Both the position numbers and the translations under genes were made by a program. Shown here piece after piece: positions 1-5,720 of a DNA stretch of 7,860 nucleotides (the first letter of the stretch is position 1; each line of letters begins with the position of its first letter). The notes under the pieces are model-generated. The model was not told where the DNA came from and made no database searches. It saw only the letters and a list, made by a program, of their open reading frames with translations. The stretch is taken from assembly GCA_003452655.1 (NCBI GenBank), contig DMNR01000153.1:1000-8859 (forward strand). Direction: 5' to 3'. The stretch is from Actinomycetota bacterium. GTDB lineage: Bacteria; Actinomycetota; Actinomycetes; S36-B12; UBA10799.

Positions 1-1383
1 ATCACAGTGCTCGCCGGCAGTTACGCCGTTGCCACTCCGGCGGCACCAGGAACTCCAGCTATCAACGTCACCAAGTCGCTCACTATTACGGGTGAGGGTT
101 CCCCAAGCGGACCCGGATGCGCGAGCGGGTGCCCAACGTTTGAACTCGGCGATGGAACCAGCCTCGGGCTGCAGATTGCCGCCAACGGAGTCAAACTAAG
201 CAATCTGGCCATCAACCAGAAGAGCGTTCCTGGTTCGGACTTTGCCGCCGGCTTGGTCTATGTCCCAGCAAACGGCACTGCGCTCTACTCCACGCCAACG
301 CTCGACCACGTCTCACTCACAGGCGGTCGCCGGGCAGTTTGGCTCAACGCTGCGGATCCTTCGATCACCTCATCGTCGTTCAACGCCCAAGCGGCCGACT
401 CGATCTTTGTTACCGCCAGCAGCGGAAACACCAACATCAAGGACAACGCCTTCGGCGGGGGCGGCAAGGGCAAGGACATCCTCTTCGAAGCCCAACAGTC
501 GAGTCCGGTGACATCGGGCAACATTGCAGTGACCGGCAATACGGCGTACACGAAGGCGAACTTCTTCCTGTGGAACAGCTGGTCACCAGCGACCCAAGCA
601 CAGTCCGTCGACCTGACAATCGACCACAACTCAATTGTGAATACGACGAGCGCTGCGATCGTCTTCCTCCCCACAGCTAACTCGGGTCCAGGATTTGGCG
701 TTTTCAAGGGCATCGACATCACGAACACAATTGTTCAGGGAGCGGGCGGCGACGCAGTGTTCGTCGACTACCGGTACTCACCGGCAGATTCTTCAGTTCC
801 TTCGAAGGGCCAGATCAACCTCTCAGACGTCCTAACCTTTAAGAACACGGCATCCGGCGGCACCAACGACCCGACGGGCAACTTCGGGTTCTCCACTGGT
901 GCGCCCGCTGCAGCGAGTCTCGGGATGTTCAACGTGGCGACCAAGACCAACATCAACGGCAAGGACCCATTGTTCGTTGCGCCGAGCACCGGAGACTTCA
1001 GCTTGGCGACGGGTTCACCGGCGATCAAGGCTGGTACAAACAACTCAAACATCGGTGCGTGGCAGGGCAATTCGCCGACACCAACGCCAACCCCGGAAAA
1101 GCGGCCGCAGATCGCCCAAGTCAACCCCGCCTGCGGGAAGTCCTTGTCACCGGTGGAAATACTCGGACATAACCTCACCGCAGACACCGTGGTGACGTTC
1201 GGGACAACTCCTGCGAGCGTCGTCGAGTTCAGCGATGACAAGAAGGATCGCCTAGTCGTGACGGCTCCGAAGCTCCCTGTCGGTTGGACGGATATCACCG
1301 TGACCAACGCTGGCGGAACCTTCACGAAGAATCACGCGTTCGAAATCGTCACCAATGGTGTGTGCGCTCAGCCCTCACCCTGA
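1..1383 (+). CDS. Right-handed beta-helix repeat protein with C-terminal IPT/TIG domain (5' end outside window)
   Basis: The frame is open from base 1 to the TGA at 1381-1383, giving 460 visible residues. The first residues already read as a beta-helix strand (TVLAGSY... INVTKSLTITGEG, a common opening rung of pectate-lyase-like folds), so the true start and signal peptide are upstream; the GTG at 7 is probably internal. Residues 1 to about 320 are Asn/Gly/Ser-rich with repeated short strands (ITNTIV, NSIVNTTSAAIV, VTGNTAY), typical of parallel beta-helices. Around residues 321-352 is a closing motif (KDPLFVAP.TGDFSLATGSPAIKAG) known from choice-of-anchor-Q/beta-helix surface proteins. A PTPTPTP linker leads to an IPT/TIG immunoglobulin-like domain (about 368-450), an extracellular fold. 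I infer a secreted or wall-associated protein, possibly carbohydrate-binding; no catalytic residues can be assigned. No sortase motif or C-terminal membrane anchor is seen. Confidence 0.85.
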   Translation: MTVLAGSYAVATPAAPGTPAINVTKSLTITGEGSPSGPGCASGCPTFELGDGTSLGLQIAANGVKLSNLAINQKSVPGSDFAAGLVYVPANGTALYSTPTLDHVSLTGGRRAVWLNAADPSITSSSFNAQAADSIFVTASSGNTNIKDNAFGGGGKGKDILFEAQQSSPVTSGNIAVTGNTAYTKANFFLWNSWSPATQAQSVDLTIDHNSIVNTTSAAIVFLPTANSGPGFGVFKGIDITNTIVQGAGGDAVFVDYRYSPADSSVPSKGQINLSDVLTFKNTASGGTNDPTGNFGFSTGAPAAASLGMFNVATKTNINGKDPLFVAPSTGDFSLATGSPAIKAGTNNSNIGAWQGNSPTPTPTPEKRPQIAQVNPACGKSLSPVEILGHNLTADTVVTFGTTPASVVEFSDDKKDRLVVTAPKLPVGWTDITVTNAGGTFTKNHAFEIVTNGVCAQPSP

Positions 1384-1423
1384 TAGCACTCGACAGGCTC
1401 TCCGTCGCGCGTTGCCCCCACCA

Positions 1424-1441
1424 ACCTGAAAGGGTTCAGGT
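1424..1441. terminator. Short hairpin between beta-helix and phosphoesterase genes
   Basis: ACCTGAA (1424-1430), loop AGGG, TTCAGGT (1435-1441) form a perfect 7-bp stem 40 bp after the upstream stop codon and 28 bp before the downstream GTG. There is no T-run after it, so it is a weak candidate for a terminator; it could equally be an operator or a leader hairpin for the phosphoesterase gene. Confidence 0.35.
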
Positions 1442-1459
1442 AACCCGCTGCACCAACAC

Positions 1460-1465
1460 GGAGGA
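1460..1465 (+). promoter_or_regulatory. Shine-Dalgarno site that fixes the phosphoesterase start
   Basis: GGAGGA lies four bases before the GTG at 1470. It favours this start over an in-frame extension back to 1284 (which would overlap the upstream gene by 100 bp and has no such site) and over the ATG at 1497. Confidence 0.75.
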
Positions 1466-1469
1466 ACGC

Positions 1470-3128
1470 GTGAGTACCCAAGGTCGCACGAATGCAATGG
1501 ACCACGTCGTACTCGTGATCTTCGAGAACAGGTCGTTCGACAACCTGCTCGGACATCTCTACGGCCCAGAAGATGGCAAGACCTTCGAGGGCGTGATCGG
1601 CAAGGAGTTGTCGAATCCAGTGCCAGAGTGGGCCGAGAACCAACCTCCGGATGGCAGCAAGACTGTTCCACTTCACGTGGGTACCGATATGGACGCCCCG
1701 AATCCCGACTCCGGCGAGGAGTGGTACCACACCAATACCCAGGTATTCGGGACGATGGATGAGCACAATCGCTTTGCTGGTGGCGACAACATGGCCGCTC
1801 CGTGGAACGTTCCCGCACCCGGCGCCAAACCGACGATGGACGGATTTGTTACCGACTACATCTCGTTCTTCACGTGGGAGCAGGGGCGCCAACCCACGTA
1901 TGACGAGTACGCGCAAATCATGCAGGCATACACACCGGAGCAAGTACCCGTCCTCAGCGGACTCGCACGTGAGTTCGGCGTATTTGATCACTGGTTCTGT
2001 GAGGTCCCGTCGCAGACGTTTATGAACCGGTCGTTCTGGACTGCCGCCACCTGCACGCCACTACCAACCGGCGGGACCATCAATGCTCCCGCATCACACT
2101 GGCTCCATGACAACACCGCCGAGACGATCTTCGATCGGCTGGAGGCTCACGGAAAGACGTGGAAGGTCTACACGAAGGAGCCCTGCCCGGCTTCATTCAC
2201 CGGACTCATCCATACCCCGCGCCTGAAAGAGAAGTTCGCAACCAACTTCGTTCCGTTCGAACAGTTCAAGATCGACGCTGCGAACGGAACGCTGCCCGAT
2301 TTCTCGCTGATCGAACCGAACCTCATGCTCGGCCACGGCGACTACCACCCAGCATGCGGTCAGGCGTTGATCAAGGGTGTCGACCTGCCTGCTGCCGACC
2401 CGCCGTCATCGATCCTTGCTGGGGAGGCGTTCCTCGACGAGCTCTTCACTGCCTACCGCGGCATGAATTCGGAAACGGGGTCGAACGTCTACAACACCAC
2501 GCTATTCGTCGGCTGGGACGAGCCTGGGGGAACGTACGACCACGTCGCGCCCGGACCCGTTCCGCCGCCAGATGCATCAGCGCCCGCCGGACAGTTTGGC
2601 TTCACGTTCGACCGTTCTGGGTACCGCGTTCCGGCGATTGTTGTGTCCCCTTGGGTTGAGAGTGGCTCGGTGTACAACGACGAGCATCGGCACACGTCGC
2701 TCATCGCAACACTGACCAAGTTGTGGGACATCGGCGGACCTTTCACCGAACGCGACAAGGCCGCGAAACCTATCGACTACGTCTTCACCCGCGAGACTCC
2801 GCGCGGGCCCGACGAGTGGGCGATCCCCACGGCCAATCCTGTTCCGCAAACTCAGCTCGACTGGGAAACTGCGGACAAGACAATGAGCAACCTCGGCAAG
2901 GCCGCGCTTCCTGGGATCCTCGCGATGGCGAAGAAGAAAGGCATTGAACTTCCACCTGAAGTCAACGATCCCAACTTCCACCTGACACCGTGGCTCGCGT
3001 ACGACGTCCAGACCTACATCTGCGCTCACTTCTGGCCAGAGCTTGCACCTCAGGGCAAAGCCATGGATCAGCTAAAGACGTGGCTCAAGGAAGACCTCGC
3101 CAACGCGGTTAAGCCCGAGACGACGTAA
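1470..3128 (+). CDS. Phosphoesterase family protein (phospholipase C / acid phosphatase-like), no signal peptide
   Basis: A 552-residue protein of the phosphoesterase family (Pfam PF04185), which includes bacterial phospholipases C and the acid phosphatase AcpA; members hydrolyse phosphomonoesters or phosphodiesters with bound metal. Visible motifs: MDHVVLVIFENRSFDNLLG (10-28), with the family's metal-binding Glu19-Asn20; EVPSQTFMNRSF (178-189), the region holding the Ser/Thr nucleophile, probably Thr183; GHGDYHP (288-294); GWDEPGGTYDHV (348-359), with the Asp-Glu metal pair; and EHRHTSL (405-411). All main catalytic motifs are present, so it should be active. The GTG start is set by the GGAGGA site. 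There is no signal peptide: the first catalytic motif begins within ten residues. I recall a group of actinobacterial phosphoesterases that likewise start directly at MDH.VV..FENRSFDN, so this is probably typical of the group, but it places the enzyme in the cytoplasm unless exported otherwise. Substrate unknown. Possible transcription with the beta-helix gene 86 bp upstream. Confidence 0.88.
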   Translation: MSTQGRTNAMDHVVLVIFENRSFDNLLGHLYGPEDGKTFEGVIGKELSNPVPEWAENQPPDGSKTVPLHVGTDMDAPNPDSGEEWYHTNTQVFGTMDEHNRFAGGDNMAAPWNVPAPGAKPTMDGFVTDYISFFTWEQGRQPTYDEYAQIMQAYTPEQVPVLSGLAREFGVFDHWFCEVPSQTFMNRSFWTAATCTPLPTGGTINAPASHWLHDNTAETIFDRLEAHGKTWKVYTKEPCPASFTGLIHTPRLKEKFATNFVPFEQFKIDAANGTLPDFSLIEPNLMLGHGDYHPACGQALIKGVDLPAADPPSSILAGEAFLDELFTAYRGMNSETGSNVYNTTLFVGWDEPGGTYDHVAPGPVPPPDASAPAGQFGFTFDRSGYRVPAIVVSPWVESGSVYNDEHRHTSLIATLTKLWDIGGPFTERDKAAKPIDYVFTRETPRGPDEWAIPTANPVPQTQLDWETADKTMSNLGKAALPGILAMAKKKGIELPPEVNDPNFHLTPWLAYDVQTYICAHFWPELAPQGKAMDQLKTWLKEDLANAVKPETT

Positions 3129-3129
3129 C

Positions 3130-3867
3130 TCAGCCTGCCAGCCGGGCAATCCAAGTCGCCCGCAACGTCGTCTCGTCAACTGGGTCATCGGTGTATTCGT
3201 CCACTCGCCGCACTGCATCAAATCCGGCGGCAATCAGTGCCAATTCGACCTGCGCGTCCGAGTGGAAGTACTGGATATGAGTTTCGGTGAACGGTTCACC
3301 GTCACGGGAATGCACGACTTTGATCGTCGTTTGGCAAGTCCGCGCATGCTGATCAACATCACTAAGGATGACGAACTCGTTGCCGTCGGACTCGCCCTGA
3401 ACAACCGCGTTGTCAAAGGTGAAAGTCATCATCGCGTCGGTATGGAGGTCGAACACAAACCAACCGCCAGGTCGCAGCCTTCGCGCTACGGCAGCGACAC
3501 TCAACCGGAAGTCCTCCGGCGTCAAGTAGTTGAGTCCATCGAAATTTGAGGTAGCGGCATCGAACACCTCGGCCGTTCCTAGCTCGGGAAGTGTCGCTTC
3601 GATCAGCTGAACATCGGGGCCGAGCAGCGACCGAGCTCGAGCGAGCATCGCTGCGGAAGCGTCCGCGCCGACCACCCGGTATCCACGCTCGATGAGTTCC
3701 GCAGCCATCAACCCCGTCCCACAACACACATCGAGGACGGTGTGCACGCCCTGAGCATCCAGCTTCCACATCGCGTCGAGGAAACCCGCCCACAACGAGT
3801 AGCAGGGGTCCACGACGATCTCGTCGTAAACCCCTGCCAGCCGGGTGTACGCCCCGACTTCGTTCAT
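3130..3867 (-). CDS. Class I SAM-dependent methyltransferase
   Basis: A 245-residue Rossmann-fold methyltransferase. The N-terminus (YTRLAGVYDEIV) is the usual cap of small-molecule methyltransferases. Motif I is VLDVCCGTG (44-52), which binds S-adenosylmethionine. The acidic residue at the end of strand 2 is Asp69 in VVGADAS. FDAATSNFDGLNYL (102-115) and LRPGGWFVFDLHT (131-143) are the later core motifs. The size and domain plan fit the Methyltransf_25/11 group; substrate unknown. The ATG at 3867 has GAGG ten bases upstream. It is the last gene of a likely operon, 18 bp after the SHOCT gene. Its TGA is separated by one base from the stop of the convergent phosphoesterase gene, so no terminator fits between them and read-through from either side would make antisense RNA. 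Confidence 0.9.
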   Translation of the reverse strand: MNEVGAYTRLAGVYDEIVVDPCYSLWAGFLDAMWKLDAQGVHTVLDVCCGTGLMAAELIERGYRVVGADASAAMLARARSLLGPDVQLIEATLPELGTAEVFDAATSNFDGLNYLTPEDFRLSVAAVARRLRPGGWFVFDLHTDAMMTFTFDNAVVQGESDGNEFVILSDVDQHARTCQTTIKVVHSRDGEPFTETHIQYFHSDAQVELALIAAGFDAVRRVDEYTDDPVDETTLRATWIARLAG

Positions 3868-3885
3868 GCGTCAGTCGCCTCGAAC

Positions 3886-4170
3886 TTAGATGCCGAGAAT
3901 CTTCGCCTTCGACGCGGCGAACTCCTCGTCGGTCAGGATTCCCTGGCTGTGCAGCTGCGCGAGCTTCTGCAGTTGTGCCATCTGATCATCCTCGGCCGGG
4001 GCTGCAGGCGCTGGTGCTGCGGGCGGTGGCGCTGCTGCCTGCTGCTGTGCCTCTTGCTCGGCGGCCTGGTTCGCGTACTTCTGCTGCTGCTTGTTGGCGA
4101 CTCGTCCGGATACTGCAGTCGCCGTTCCGGCGACGACAGCTGTGCGGGCGGCCATGCGTAGAAGTCCCAT
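3886..4170 (-). CDS. SHOCT domain protein
   Basis: A 94-residue protein. Residues 1-25 hold a short Ala/Val-rich hydrophobic stretch (MAARTAVVAGTATAVSG), a possible membrane contact. Residues 27-60 are a Gln/Ala/Pro-rich low-complexity linker. Residues 62-94 (MAQLQKLAQLHSQGILTDEEFAASKAKILG) form a clear SHOCT domain (short C-terminal domain, PF09851), an amphipathic helical unit thought to mediate oligomerisation. The frame is open upstream to 4305, but the ATG at 4170 is preceded by AGAGG at seven bases and avoids overlap with the DUF6325 gene. It sits 32 bp after that gene and 18 bp before the methyltransferase gene. DUF6325 and SHOCT proteins are neighbours in other actinobacteria as far as I recall, so the two may act together; no enzymatic role is implied. 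Confidence 0.85.
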   Translation of the reverse strand: MGLLRMAARTAVVAGTATAVSGRVANKQQQKYANQAAEQEAQQQAAAPPPAAPAPAAPAEDDQMAQLQKLAQLHSQGILTDEEFAASKAKILGI

Positions 4171-4202
4171 TTCGTTTCCTCTCGGTGTGCGTGATTGGTG
4201 TC

Positions 4203-4616
4203 TTAGGCGGTAATGACGGATTCGGCGATGGCGGCCGGGATACGAACGTGATCGATCACGTATGCATCCGCCGCGGCGAGTGCATCGGTGAGCTTCGCGG
4301 CCCACAAGTTCTCGAAGGCGATGAGTAGCGCTGAACTGTTGTTGTCCAGATCCTCGCTGATCTCCTCAGCGTCATCCTGACCAAGCGCACCTGGCTGGGC
4401 GATTTCGATGCTCATGAAGCTCGGTCCGGCAGCCTCTGTGAGGTCAGCCATTTCAACAGAGGTGACGTTGCCAACCTCATCCTTAATGACGAGCAAGATG
4501 TCGATGATGCGGATCGTGCCGTTGTCAACCAGATCCAGGACCGCTGGCGCGATGCGTCCCGTGAACTGATTGCCGGGGAATCCGATGATGTAGACGTCGA
4601 CGGGACCAAGAGCCAT
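4203..4616 (-). CDS. DUF6325 family protein
   Basis: A 137-residue acidic soluble protein. The opening MALGPVDVYIIGFPGNQFTGRIAPAV... and the following LVDNGTIRIIDILLVIKD match what I know of DUF6325, an actinobacterial family of unknown function (GPVD....FPGN.F.G.I.P.L..LV..GTIR..D). The C-terminal half is rich in Asp, Glu and Ala and ends in a helical part (NLWAAKLTDALAAADAYVIDHVRIPA). There is no signal peptide or membrane segment. The ATG has a near-perfect AAGGAGG five bases upstream, the strongest ribosome site in the window, so it may be well expressed. It is the first gene of a likely operon with the SHOCT and methyltransferase genes. Its leader contains a long imperfect inverted repeat (4655-4699). 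Function is not known. Confidence 0.85.
   Translation of the reverse strand: MALGPVDVYIIGFPGNQFTGRIAPAVLDLVDNGTIRIIDILLVIKDEVGNVTSVEMADLTEAAGPSFMSIEIAQPGALGQDDAEEISEDLDNNSSALLIAFENLWAAKLTDALAAADAYVIDHVRIPAAIAESVITA
4246..4261. repeat. Perfect 16-bp palindrome inside the DUF6325 gene
   Basis: ACGTGATCGATCACGT equals its own reverse complement. It lies near the 3' end of the DUF6325 coding sequence, where it encodes part of YVIDHV, 76 bp upstream of the SHOCT start. It may be a chance result of the Val-Ile-Asp-His codons or an operator for an internal promoter. Confidence 0.5.
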
Positions 4617-4621
4617 GCGTT

Positions 4622-4628
4622 CCTCCTT
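4622..4628 (-). promoter_or_regulatory. Strong Shine-Dalgarno site of the DUF6325 gene
   Basis: On the minus strand this reads AAGGAGG, five bases before the ATG at 4616. It is the best match to the anti-Shine-Dalgarno sequence in the window. Confidence 0.75.
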
Positions 4629-4654
4629 GTGGATGTAGCCCTGCGACCTCGGGC

Positions 4655-4699
4655 CGTGCCCGCGACGCAGCTATCAGTCGTAGCTTAGTCGCAGGCACG
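4655..4699 (-). repeat. Long imperfect inverted repeat in the leader of the DUF6325 operon
   Basis: The arms are 4655-4673 (CGTGCCCGCGACGCAGCTA) and 4681-4699 (TAGCTTAGTCGCAGGCACG), with a 7-base loop between them. Sixteen of 19 positions are complementary, and the C/A mismatch at 4661/4693 becomes a G-U pair in minus-strand RNA, giving 17 of 19. The repeat lies 38 bp before the DUF6325 ATG and about 55 bp after the DUF2202 stop on the same strand. It could be a 5'-leader regulatory hairpin, a second terminator for the DUF2202 transcript, or a protein-binding dyad. No T-run follows. Confidence 0.7.
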
Positions 4700-4720
4700 G
4701 ACGCACCTGACCAGGCCGGC

Positions 4721-4741
4721 GGATGCGCTTGAGACGCATCC
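4721..4741 (-). terminator. Hairpin after the DUF2202 gene, probable terminator
   Basis: GGATGCG (4721-4727) and CGCATCC (4735-4741) are perfect complements around a 7-base loop, with one more G-U pair possible in minus-strand RNA. It begins 13 bases after the DUF2202 stop codon (4754-4756). A T-run is missing, as is common for actinobacterial terminators, so the call rests on position and stem. Confidence 0.55.
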
Positions 4742-4753
4742 ACACGCGCGACC

Positions 4754-5488
4754 CTATGCCGCCCGCGTTTCCTGGCGTTCGAAAGCCTGGAGGTGTCGCT
4801 GGCTGGCTTGGACCAAGCGCTCAAGGACGGTGGCCACGGTGTCACCGGGTTTGGCATCGACGACCTTTTGAAGATCGGCGATGTCGGTCTTCTCGATAAG
4901 AACGCCGACCTTGGCCGCCTCCAGTTGCGATTCCTTTACCCGCGCTGCCAGCTCGTCATAGAGCTGCTGAACATTCGGGTCAGAGAAGACCCCGGGTGCA
5001 CTATTCGCAGTCGGATCAGCGAGGGAATAGCCCGCCAACAGAGAGGCGATCGCTGTCTGGTGGGTAGTTTCGGATCTTGCAATATTCTCGAAAGCGTTGA
5101 CCCCGTAGACGCTTGCGCCAAGAACATAGATGTCATGCGCGAGCTTCTCTTCCTGGACGAGGTAGCTCAGCTTCGCGGCTAACTCAGGCGATGCGACCCC
5201 GAGGGATCCAGGGGCGACTGCCACCATTCCAGCTTCGCCCTGGCCCTGCATTTGTCCTCGCTGGCCGCCCACACCTTGCCCAGCGCCCTGCCCCATCCCT
5301 TGACCTGCACCTCGTCCAGATCGTTGCTGCGAGCCAACCTCGGCGACGTCGGCTTGCGTCGTGACCGGTTGCCTGATGGCACCAAGCGCGACCGTTGAAA
5401 CCGCAACTGGCGCTGCCGCAATCAACACCGCCCCAACTGCTGTCGCCGCAACCACACCTGTCTTCTTCAGTGCATTGTGAGCGTTCAT
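4754..5488 (-). CDS. Secreted DUF2202 ferritin-like protein
   Basis: A 244-residue protein. Residues 1-36 form a signal peptide or anchor (Lys8-Lys9, then a hydrophobic stretch 11-36). Residues 56-88 are a Gly/Gln/Arg-rich low-complexity linker (GRGAGQGMGQGAGQG...) with Met65, Met80 and Met88. Residues about 103-239 match DUF2202 (PF09968), a four-helix ferritin-like domain: LVQEEKLAHDIY (110-121), ARSETTHQTAIASLL (137-151), ...VLIEKTDIADLQ (197-207) and ASQRHLQAFE (228-237). Likely metal ligands, by analogy with ferritin-like folds, are Glu113/Glu114, Glu140 and His143 (ExxH), Glu190 or Glu199, and His232. The biochemical role of the family is not established; metal binding or oxidation outside the membrane is an inference. 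The ATG has AGAAGG nine bases upstream. A CsoR-type dyad 50 bp upstream suggests regulation by copper or another CsoR-family ligand. The gene appears to be transcribed alone, with a hairpin after its stop. Confidence 0.88.
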   Translation of the reverse strand: MNAHNALKKTGVVAATAVGAVLIAAAPVAVSTVALGAIRQPVTTQADVAEVGSQQRSGRGAGQGMGQGAGQGVGGQRGQMQGQGEAGMVAVAPGSLGVASPELAAKLSYLVQEEKLAHDIYVLGASVYGVNAFENIARSETTHQTAIASLLAGYSLADPTANSAPGVFSDPNVQQLYDELAARVKESQLEAAKVGVLIEKTDIADLQKVVDAKPGDTVATVLERLVQASQRHLQAFERQETRAA

Positions 5489-5537
5489 CGCTCATCGCCT
5501 TCTCTCCCTGTGGCCTATGCTTCAAGTATCTCGCCAA

Positions 5538-5553
5538 ATACCCCTGGGGGTAT
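5538..5553. promoter_or_regulatory. CsoR/RcnR/CstR-family operator-like dyad
   Basis: ATACCCC-TG-GGGGTAT is a perfect 7+7 dyad with a 2-base centre. Known CsoR-family operators share this plan: a G/C tract flanked by TA-rich ends (TACCC...GGGTA). It lies 50-65 bp upstream of the DUF2202 ATG on the minus strand and about 170 bp upstream of the first protease gene. It overlaps a possible minus-strand -10 box (TATACC), as expected for a repressor. No CsoR-family gene is present in the window. Confidence 0.65.
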
Positions 5554-5577
5554 ACGCGAAAGCGTAAGCGTTCCGTA
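5548..5577 (-). promoter_or_regulatory. Candidate promoter of the DUF2202 gene
   Basis: On the minus strand TTACGG and TATACC stand 18 bases apart; the second box is shared with the edge of the CsoR-like dyad. The hexamers are only partial matches to consensus. The placement, about 60 bp before the ATG with an operator on the -10 box, is the main support. Confidence 0.35.
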
Positions 5578-5708
5578 AGGCTTTCCTGCCGCCACGAGAC
5601 GTCCAGCACCTACAATCGGTTCCCTCGCGAGCGGTTAAGAATCCACCAAATGCCCGTTCGGATTGGTACGAAACTCACATCCGGTGCCCCGTTTCGGGAT
5701 TCAAGGCG

Positions 5709-5714
5709 TACCGT
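5709..5714 (+). promoter_or_regulatory. Candidate -10 box for a leaderless protease transcript
   Basis: TACCGT (TAnnnT) ends six bases before the GTG at 5721, the spacing expected when transcription starts at the first base of the start codon. No Shine-Dalgarno sequence is visible at this start, and no convincing -35 is seen. A second possible -10, TACAAT at 5611-5616, would give a leader of about 100 bases instead. Confidence 0.4.
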
Positions 5715-5720
5715 TACAGA

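Noticed and set aside
1284..1469. In-frame extension of the phosphoesterase back to an ATG at 1284
   Set aside because: It overlaps the beta-helix gene by 100 bp, adds no recognisable signal peptide or domain, and lacks the ribosome site found before the GTG at 1470.
1368..1991. Long minus-strand reading frame of 207 codons
   Set aside because: It lies opposite the phosphoesterase gene, whose motifs are clear; the minus-strand product has no recognisable domain and would overlap two genes.
4010..4095. CTG/CAG-rich stretch as a microsatellite
   Set aside because: It is the Gln/Ala/Pro linker of the SHOCT protein and is not a regular repeat.
4171..4305. Upstream extension of the SHOCT protein
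   Set aside because: It would overlap the DUF6325 gene, and the ATG at 4170 has its own ribosome site and starts the hydrophobic segment.
5184..5495. Minus-strand ATG at 5495 in another frame, seven bases before the DUF2202 start
   Set aside because: Its product is Arg/Cys/Trp-rich without a family match and covers the DUF2202 gene in another frame.
5555..5720. tRNA or small RNA gene in the 232-bp gap between the DUF2202 and protease genes
   Set aside because: I found no cloverleaf or T-loop. Only an 8-bp palindrome (5624-5631), a short CCCG-TTT-CGGG stem (5688-5698) and a TACAAT box (5611-5616) are visible.
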